DNA of 8,944 bases from the NCBI GenBank assembly GCA_963169175.1, contig CAUJFK010000386.1, positions 1-8,944 on the forward strand. Reading direction: 5' to 3'. This DNA is from Acidobacteriota bacterium. Its GTDB lineage: Bacteria > Acidobacteriota > Blastocatellia > Pyrinomonadales > Pyrinomonadaceae. Within the stretch, counting starts at the first letter, position 1; each line of letters begins with the position of its first letter. The notes beneath the pieces are model-generated. The model was given only the letters and a program-made list of their open reading frames with translations. It was not told the DNA's origin and searched no databases. Both the position numbers and the translations under genes were made by a program. Shown in pieces: positions 5,165 to 8,944 of this stretch.

Positions 5165-6679
5165 ATGCGCTTTCATTTATTCACGGTAATGCTGCGACGA
5201 ACGGTCGGATTTGCGACATGGGCGGGACTGTCGATCTTGCTGGTCTGGGCACTCGTACATGCACGGCCGGCGACAGCATCTAATGATCTTGGGTTCAAGA
5301 TCGGCGAACGTTTGACCTACACGGTCGGCTTTGAAAAATTTTCGAATGTTGCCTACGCCGAACTCTATACGGTATCAAAAGGAAAACTTGGCGATGCCGA
5401 GGCAATTGAGTTGCGGGCTCGCGTGAAGACACTCGATTTTGTCAGTGCCGCGTTTTATCTGATCGACGAATCGCGAACGGTCTTTGCCGCACCTGACAGC
5501 GGAATTCCGCTCTATATTGCCCGGACAAGAAATGTCGGCGGCCTGCCAAAGGAAACATTCCAAAACAACCTGGCCGCGCCAACGGGGAATTTCGATCTGG
5601 TGACGATGATCTACAAGATCCGGAATTCTGAAGCGTCGGGATCATTCAACATTCAGGAAGGCGAAAAGATCTACACCGTAACATTTCAAACAACAGCTGG
5701 TGAACGGATCAGGACCGACGCGGGCGAGTTCGACACTTCCTTGATAAATGTCCAGTGTGAGTATTTCACGGAGATCGGGCTTAAGGACTTTCGGATAAAT
5801 TTGAGCACGGACGAAGCTAAGGTCCCGGTGGCTGTCCGATTCCGAACGCCCAAGGGTGAGTTTCGGGCAAAGGTCGCGAGCATTCAGAATCTTGAACCGC
5901 AGGTTGAAACAATACCTACTCCGTCACCGGTGACCACGCCGCTGCCGACGCCCAGGCCTTCCACAACACCAACACCGCGGGCATATAACGACAATCAACC
6001 GCTTGCCGCAGATCTTTCGTTCGATCTTGGCGAAACACTCGAATACAGGCTTTCAACCGGGGGACAGCCTGTTGCTACGTTTGTCCTAAAGGCGGCGGAA
6101 CGGAAACAGTTTAAAGGTGTTGACAGCCTAATCCTTACCGCGAGCGTAAACGAAGCATCAGGCGAGCCGTTCACGGCCGGCGACAGCATTCGAGCGGTCG
6201 TCGATCCGGAAACGCTTGGACCCCGCGAACTCGATATCAAATTGAGCGGAGCGCTTGCTGCAGCCAACCAGACAGCTATCTTCGACGAAAAGACAAATAC
6301 TATCTCATTCAGCGCAACCGGAAGGATCGACGCACCCGTGGGCACGCACAGCATTCTTAGCCTTGCGTATGCGATGCGGTCATTCAATCTGAAGCCGAGC
6401 AAAGATACCTCGAACCCAATAAATGACACGCGGGTCGCTGTGTTCTGGGAAAATCGCCCGTATATTTTTACCCTAAGGCCGGGGGCGGCGGAGACGATCA
6501 ATCTAAAGGGCGAGACGGTTTCGGCCCAGCCGATCAGCATTACGACGGGTAACCCGAAGTTGGACGCGCTGAATATAAAGGTTTGGCTTGCGAATGACGA
6601 AAGCCGGACCCCGCTCAGGATCGTCGCCGGGACCTATCAGGCCGACCTTATCTCATCAAGGATAATTCCACCTCGCTGA
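5165..6679 (+). CDS. Secreted protein with two DUF3108-like domains
   Basis: This is a 504-residue envelope protein of unknown biochemical role. A signal peptide covers about residues 1-38 (basic R11-R12, hydrophobic 16-33, likely cut after ATA at 36-38). Domain one (about 43-241) opens with FKIGERLTYTVGFEKFSNVAYAEL, the hallmark start of DUF3108. A Pro/Thr linker (248-275) follows. Domain two (about 284-500) opens with FDLGETLEYRLSTGGQPVATFVL, the same pattern in a diverged copy. DUF3108 proteins usually carry one such domain, so this looks like an internal duplication. Both halves are rich in beta strands, consistent with a lipid-binding-type barrel. A cytoplasmic N-terminal tail and no lipobox point to the periplasm. 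ATG 5165 has no Shine-Dalgarno sequence; ATG 5189 is an in-frame alternative that keeps the signal peptide. It lies 18 bases behind pyrF, with no functional link I can name. Confidence 0.82.
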   Translation: MRFHLFTVMLRRTVGFATWAGLSILLVWALVHARPATASNDLGFKIGERLTYTVGFEKFSNVAYAELYTVSKGKLGDAEAIELRARVKTLDFVSAAFYLIDESRTVFAAPDSGIPLYIARTRNVGGLPKETFQNNLAAPTGNFDLVTMIYKIRNSEASGSFNIQEGEKIYTVTFQTTAGERIRTDAGEFDTSLINVQCEYFTEIGLKDFRINLSTDEAKVPVAVRFRTPKGEFRAKVASIQNLEPQVETIPTPSPVTTPLPTPRPSTTPTPRAYNDNQPLAADLSFDLGETLEYRLSTGGQPVATFVLKAAERKQFKGVDSLILTASVNEASGEPFTAGDSIRAVVDPETLGPRELDIKLSGALAAANQTAIFDEKTNTISFSATGRIDAPVGTHSILSLAYAMRSFNLKPSKDTSNPINDTRVAVFWENRPYIFTLRPGAAETINLKGETVSAQPISITTGNPKLDALNIKVWLANDESRTPLRIVAGTYQADLISSRIIPPR

Positions 6680-6690
6680 AATATTCGCGG

Positions 6691-6727
6691 CAGGTCAGGC
6701 AGATACGTCTGATGTGACCTGTTGTAT
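6691..6727 (+). terminator. Hairpin after the DUF3108-like gene, probable terminator
   Basis: Eleven bases after the stop codon, CAGGTCA (6691-6697) pairs perfectly with TGACCTG (6715-6721). Inside it, CAGA (6700-6703) pairs with TCTG (6708-6711) around the tetraloop TACG, a UNCG-type loop. The tail TTGTATT is moderately T-rich. The fold is clear; termination strength is uncertain because the T run is broken. It would separate the pyrF unit from feoAB. Confidence 0.5.
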
Positions 6728-6757
6728 TCCGAAATTCCGATTTCCTTCCTCTGCTTT

Positions 6758-6780
6758 CGGTAAGTGGTAACTCTTTACCG
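6758..6780. repeat. Small inverted repeat upstream of feoA
   Basis: CGGTAA (6758-6763) and TTACCG (6775-6780) form a 6-bp dyad with an 11-base centre, within which AGT/ACT can extend the stem. Just before it, ATTCCGA occurs twice, at 6726-6732 and 6734-6740. No function is evident; with the 6783-6816 repeat they make this intergenic region unusually structured. Confidence 0.4.
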
Positions 6781-6782
6781 CT

Positions 6783-6816
6783 GAATAAGATGAAGGGAAA
6801 TGCGGAATAAGATGAA
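6783..6816. repeat. Perfect 12-bp direct repeat upstream of feoA
   Basis: GAATAAGATGAA occurs at 6783-6794 and again at 6805-6816, a period of 22 bases, or about two helical turns. A third GATGAA lies at 6843-6848, 32 bases after the second, about three turns. The array ends about 40 bases before the feo -35 box and its sites would face one side of the DNA. It may be an activator site; it may also be chance in non-coding DNA. Confidence 0.4.
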
Positions 6817-6887
6817 CGCGGGCCATCGTCCATTCCACGCGGGATGAAAATGGCTTTTTTGGCGAACGCAGAAAAAATTACAATTGA

Positions 6888-6908
6888 AATTGAAATCGAA
6901 TTTCAATT
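6888..6908. promoter_or_regulatory. Palindromic operator on the feoAB promoter
   Basis: AATTGAAAT (6888-6896) and ATTTCAATT (6900-6908) are perfect inverted arms around CGA. A further partial copy, AATTGAAA, lies at 6882-6889, so the site also reads as hexamers ATTGAA-ATTGAA-ATCGAA followed by an inverted copy, the way Fur boxes are often described. The dyad covers the -35 box and half the spacer of the feoA promoter, the normal place for a repressor. Resemblance to the Fur 7-1-7 box is partial, so a Fur-family or other metal-responsive repressor is inferred from the gene it precedes. Confidence 0.65.
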
Positions 6909-6918
6909 AGAGTATGAT
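6890..6918 (+). promoter_or_regulatory. Sigma-70-type promoter of feoAB
   Basis: TTGAAA (6890-6895) and TATGAT (6913-6918) each differ from consensus by one base and are separated by exactly 17 bases. Transcription would start near 6925. The -10 box contains the ATG at 6914, so that codon could not be translated from this promoter. The first usable ATG is 6929, giving a leader of about four bases. Confidence 0.7.
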
Positions 6919-6928
6919 TACCGTGGAT

Positions 6929-7195
6929 ATGGAAAGCAAAAACATCATTCCTGCCGGAACGGAAACGCTGCATCTCAGATTATCAGCACTGGCACCGGGG
7001 CGCGAGGCCCGCGTGGCCGCTATCAACGGTTCGGACGTTACAAGCCGTAGGCTAAAGGAAATGGGCGTTGTACCGGGTGTCTCGGTCCGCCTTGTGAAAA
7101 CGGCTCCGTTCGGCGATCCATTCGAAGTTCGCCTTCTGGGTTACAGCCTGGCAATGCGCCGGAGCGAGGCTGACCTTATCGAAGTGATCGCATAG
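6929..7195 (+). CDS. feoA: Ferrous iron transport protein A
   Basis: FeoA is a small cytoplasmic SH3-like protein that works with FeoB in Fe(II) uptake, probably by contacting FeoB; its exact role is unsettled. The 88 residues hold one FeoA domain: LSALAPGREARVAAING (18-34), RRLKEMGVVPG (40-50), APFGDPFEVRLLGYSLAMRRSEADLIEV (59-86). The APFGDP turn and GYxLAxRxxEA ending are the family signatures. I start at ATG 6929. An in-frame ATG at 6914 would add five residues (MITVD), but it lies within the -10 box of the predicted promoter. No Shine-Dalgarno sequence is present, in line with a leaderless message. The gene is under a palindrome-covered promoter and is followed 15 bases later by feoB, the normal operon order. 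Confidence 0.93.
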   Translation: MESKNIIPAGTETLHLRLSALAPGREARVAAINGSDVTSRRLKEMGVVPGVSVRLVKTAPFGDPFEVRLLGYSLAMRRSEADLIEVIA

Positions 7196-7210
7196 TGCGA
7201 CGGTAAAGAG

Positions 7211-8944
7211 ATGCAGCCCTCAGTGTCTGACCCGGCCGTTCAAACCGCCATTAACACGGTGGCGCTTGCCGGAAATCCGAACGCCGGAAAAACAACCTTA
7301 TTCAATTTCCTTACAGGCCTCAGGCAAAAAGTAGCAAACTATCCCGGTGTGACCGTTGAATGGCGGTCGGGAAACTGGAGGGTTGGTGATGCAAATGTCA
7401 CGCTGATCGACCTGCCCGGGCTGTACAGTCTCGAGACCACCTCCATCGACGAATCAATCGCCCGCGACGTACTTCAGGGAAATGTTGCCGGTGTTCCGAA
7501 GCCCGATGCGATCATTGCGATCGTGGACGCGACCAATCTTGAACGGAACCTATATCTCGTCACACAGCTATTCGACCTGAACATTCCTGTTGTCGTTGCA
7601 TTGACGATGGTGGACGTTTTCGAAAAGCGCCGGCACAAGGTCAATATCGGTCGGATGTCGCGGCGGCTTGGTGTGCCGGTGGTTCCGGTAAAGGCGGCTG
7701 AGGGTGAGGGAAGAGACGACCTTGAACGAGCTGTTAGATCCGTTGCGGGAACGGAGCCCAAATTCACATTCCACACTTCGACAAACGGTGATGGCGACAG
7801 CGGCGAGAACACGCGTATCTTTGCCCGCTACAGTTTTATTTCGAGGGTAGTGCAGGATTCGGTCGTGCATAACGACCGTGACGCACACGAATTATCGGAA
7901 AAACTTGATCGCGTACTGACACATCGGTTCTTCGGCCTTGCGATCCTGATCGCCGTACTTTTGCTTGTCTTTCAAACTATCTTCACCTGGGCCGCGGTTC
8001 CGATGGAACTGCTTGACGCGGGATTTGGCTGGTTGGGCGATGCCGCCAAAAACATACTCCCTGCGGGCATTCTGGCCGACTTGATCGTGGACGGAATAAT
8101 TGCGGGCGTCGGCGGCATTTTGGTTTTTCTGCCTCAGATCCTGCTGCTTTTTCTGTTCATTTCGATCCTTGAGGACACGGGTTATATGGCCCGGGCGGCC
8201 TTTCTTCTGGATAAACTAATGAGCCGTGTCGGCCTGCACGGAAAGGCGTTCCTGCCGCTCATGAGCAGCTTTGCGTGCGCAATTCCGGGCATCATGGCGA
8301 CGCGGACGATCGAGAACTCGCGCGACCGTTTTGCGACCATTATGATCGCGCCGCTGATGAGCTGTTCGGCGCGGCTGCCGGTTTACACGCTGATGATCGG
8401 CGCATTTTTTGCGGGGCAGACCGTATTCGGTTTTATCTCATTGGGCGCCGTTCTGATGCTGGCGATGTACATGCTCGGAATATCGGTCGCGGTCGTGGTC
8501 GCATTCTTGTTAAAGCGGACGATCCTGAAGGCCGAAACGGCCCCATTTCTGATGGAATTGCCGCCTTATAGAATGCCGAACGTGCGGACGATCTTGCAGA
8601 ATATGTTTACGCGGGCGTGGCTGTTCGTAAAGCGTGCGGGCACCGTCATTCTTGCCATTTCGATAGTGCTTTGGGCGTTGATGTATTTCCCGCGCGAGAC
8701 ACAACGTGCTGTTTCGTCCGATGTCGATACGACGGAGCAGGTTGAGGTCCTTACTGAAAGCCAGCAGTTACAGAACAGCTTTGCCGGACGGCTGGGGCAT
8801 GCGATCGAGCCGGTCATTCGTCCGCTCGGGTATGATTGGAAGATCGGTGTCGCTCTGATCGCCAGTTTTGCCGCCCGCGAGGTTTTGGTATCGACGCTCA
8901 GCATTATCTACAACGTCGGAAAGGACGAAGATGAAAAATCGCAA
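7211..8944 (+). CDS. feoB: Ferrous iron transporter B (C-terminus beyond the window)
   Basis: FeoB is the inner-membrane Fe(II) transporter with a cytoplasmic G domain. The frame is open from ATG 7211 to the last base (578 codons); full-length FeoB is about 700-800 residues. G1 is GNPNAGKTT (21-29), the G2 threonine is Thr48 in NYPGVTVE, and G3 is DLPG (67-70). G4 reads TMVD (132-135) where NxxD is usual, and the G5 site reads VKAAEG where SA is usual. Helices of the spacer domain cover about 200-238. Membrane segments follow at about 240-262, 291-320, 389-410, 412-435 and 475-493. The Gate core EDTGYMARAAFLLDKLM (321-337) leads to FACAIPGIMATRTIE (354-368) with Cys356. A second Cys is in MSCSARLP (Cys385). 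I read all 578 codons without finding a stop or frameshift. No good Shine-Dalgarno sequence precedes ATG 7211. It is co-transcribed with feoA, 15 bases upstream. Confidence 0.96.
   Translation, partial: MQPSVSDPAVQTAINTVALAGNPNAGKTTLFNFLTGLRQKVANYPGVTVEWRSGNWRVGDANVTLIDLPGLYSLETTSIDESIARDVLQGNVAGVPKPDAIIAIVDATNLERNLYLVTQLFDLNIPVVVALTMVDVFEKRRHKVNIGRMSRRLGVPVVPVKAAEGEGRDDLERAVRSVAGTEPKFTFHTSTNGDGDSGENTRIFARYSFISRVVQDSVVHNDRDAHELSEKLDRVLTHRFFGLAILIAVLLLVFQTIFTWAAVPMELLDAGFGWLGDAAKNILPAGILADLIVDGIIAGVGGILVFLPQILLLFLFISILEDTGYMARAAFLLDKLMSRVGLHGKAFLPLMSSFACAIPGIMATRTIENSRDRFATIMIAPLMSCSARLPVYTLMIGAFFAGQTVFGFISLGAVLMLAMYMLGISVAVVVAFLLKRTILKAETAPFLMELPPYRMPNVRTILQNMFTRAWLFVKRAGTVILAISIVLWALMYFPRETQRAVSSDVDTTEQVEVLTESQQLQNSFAGRLGHAIEPVIRPLGYDWKIGVALIASFAAREVLVSTLSIIYNVGKDEDEKSQ

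Noticed and set aside
4574..5176. 200-codon minus-strand frame opposite pyrF
   Set aside because: pyrF on the + strand has all catalytic motifs; the opposite frame is rich in Arg, Asp and His with no recognisable domain.
5995..6540. 181-codon minus-strand frame opposite the second DUF3108-like domain
   Set aside because: Shadow of the real + strand gene, with no start signal or domain.
6844..7050. 68-codon + frame overlapping the feoA promoter and start
   Set aside because: It runs through the promoter and palindrome out of frame with feoA; the low-complexity Ile/Glu stretch is the operator translated.
7211..8944. Possible frameshift or break in feoB
   Set aside because: I read the frame codon by codon from 7211 to the end and found it open and in register with FeoB motifs throughout; only the window edge truncates it.
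1..8944. CRISPR array, tRNA, rRNA, insertion sequence, toxin-antitoxin or defence system
   Set aside because: I found no spaced repeats, cloverleaf pattern, transposase, terminal inverted repeats or defence-type domains on either strand.

Overview
The window reads as a chromosomal housekeeping stretch from a Gram-negative bacterium of moderate GC content. Acidobacteriota, perhaps class Blastocatellia, is my best guess. It rests on the gene style: a double DUF3108-like envelope protein with a Pro/Thr linker, a small CPCC/coiled-coil protein, a glnA with a sigma-54 promoter, and few Shine-Dalgarno (SD) sequences. This is inference, not a database result. All supported genes are on the + strand. 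I see no RNA genes, insertion sequences, CRISPR array, phage genes or tRNA-linked island.

Layout: (1) 57-1007, an unrecognised single-pass membrane protein. (2) 1008-1314, a regulatory region with two dyads, a clear -24/-12 (sigma-54) promoter, a hairpin at the predicted 5' end of the mRNA and a good SD. It serves glnA (1315-2736), a type I glutamine synthetase that keeps the adenylylation tyrosine. (3) 2737-2837, a short spacer with a TATAAT box, a GC-rich inverted repeat and a possible 21-codon leader ORF. (4) A GNAT acetyltransferase (2838-3422) overlaps a small lipoprotein gene (3422-3997) by one base. (5) A 95-residue CPCC/coiled-coil protein (4038-4325) with its own TATAAT box. (6) pyrF (4391-5146), followed 18 nt later by a secreted protein with two DUF3108-like domains (5165-6679). 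(7) 6680-6928, a regulatory region with a terminator-like hairpin, a 12-bp direct repeat and a sigma-70-type promoter covered by a perfect 9-3-9 palindrome. It drives feoA (6929-7195) and feoB (7211 to the window edge, cut off), the ferrous iron uptake pair.

The genes do not form one pathway. Nitrogen assimilation (glnA), pyrimidine synthesis (pyrF), envelope functions (the DUF3108-like protein and the lipoprotein) and Fe(II) import (feoAB) sit in separate small transcription units. The most informative signals are regulatory. glnA appears to be under sigma-54 control, with possible post-translational control through Tyr401. feoAB appears to be under a repressor whose dyad overlaps its promoter. 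Two or three transcription units have a -10 box ending only 9-10 nt before the likely start codon, which suggests leaderless mRNAs. I found no convincing new multi-gene system. The unusual items are the G4/G5 motif variants in FeoB, the double DUF3108-like architecture, the feo regulatory array, and the possible repeat or leader ORF before the acetyltransferase.
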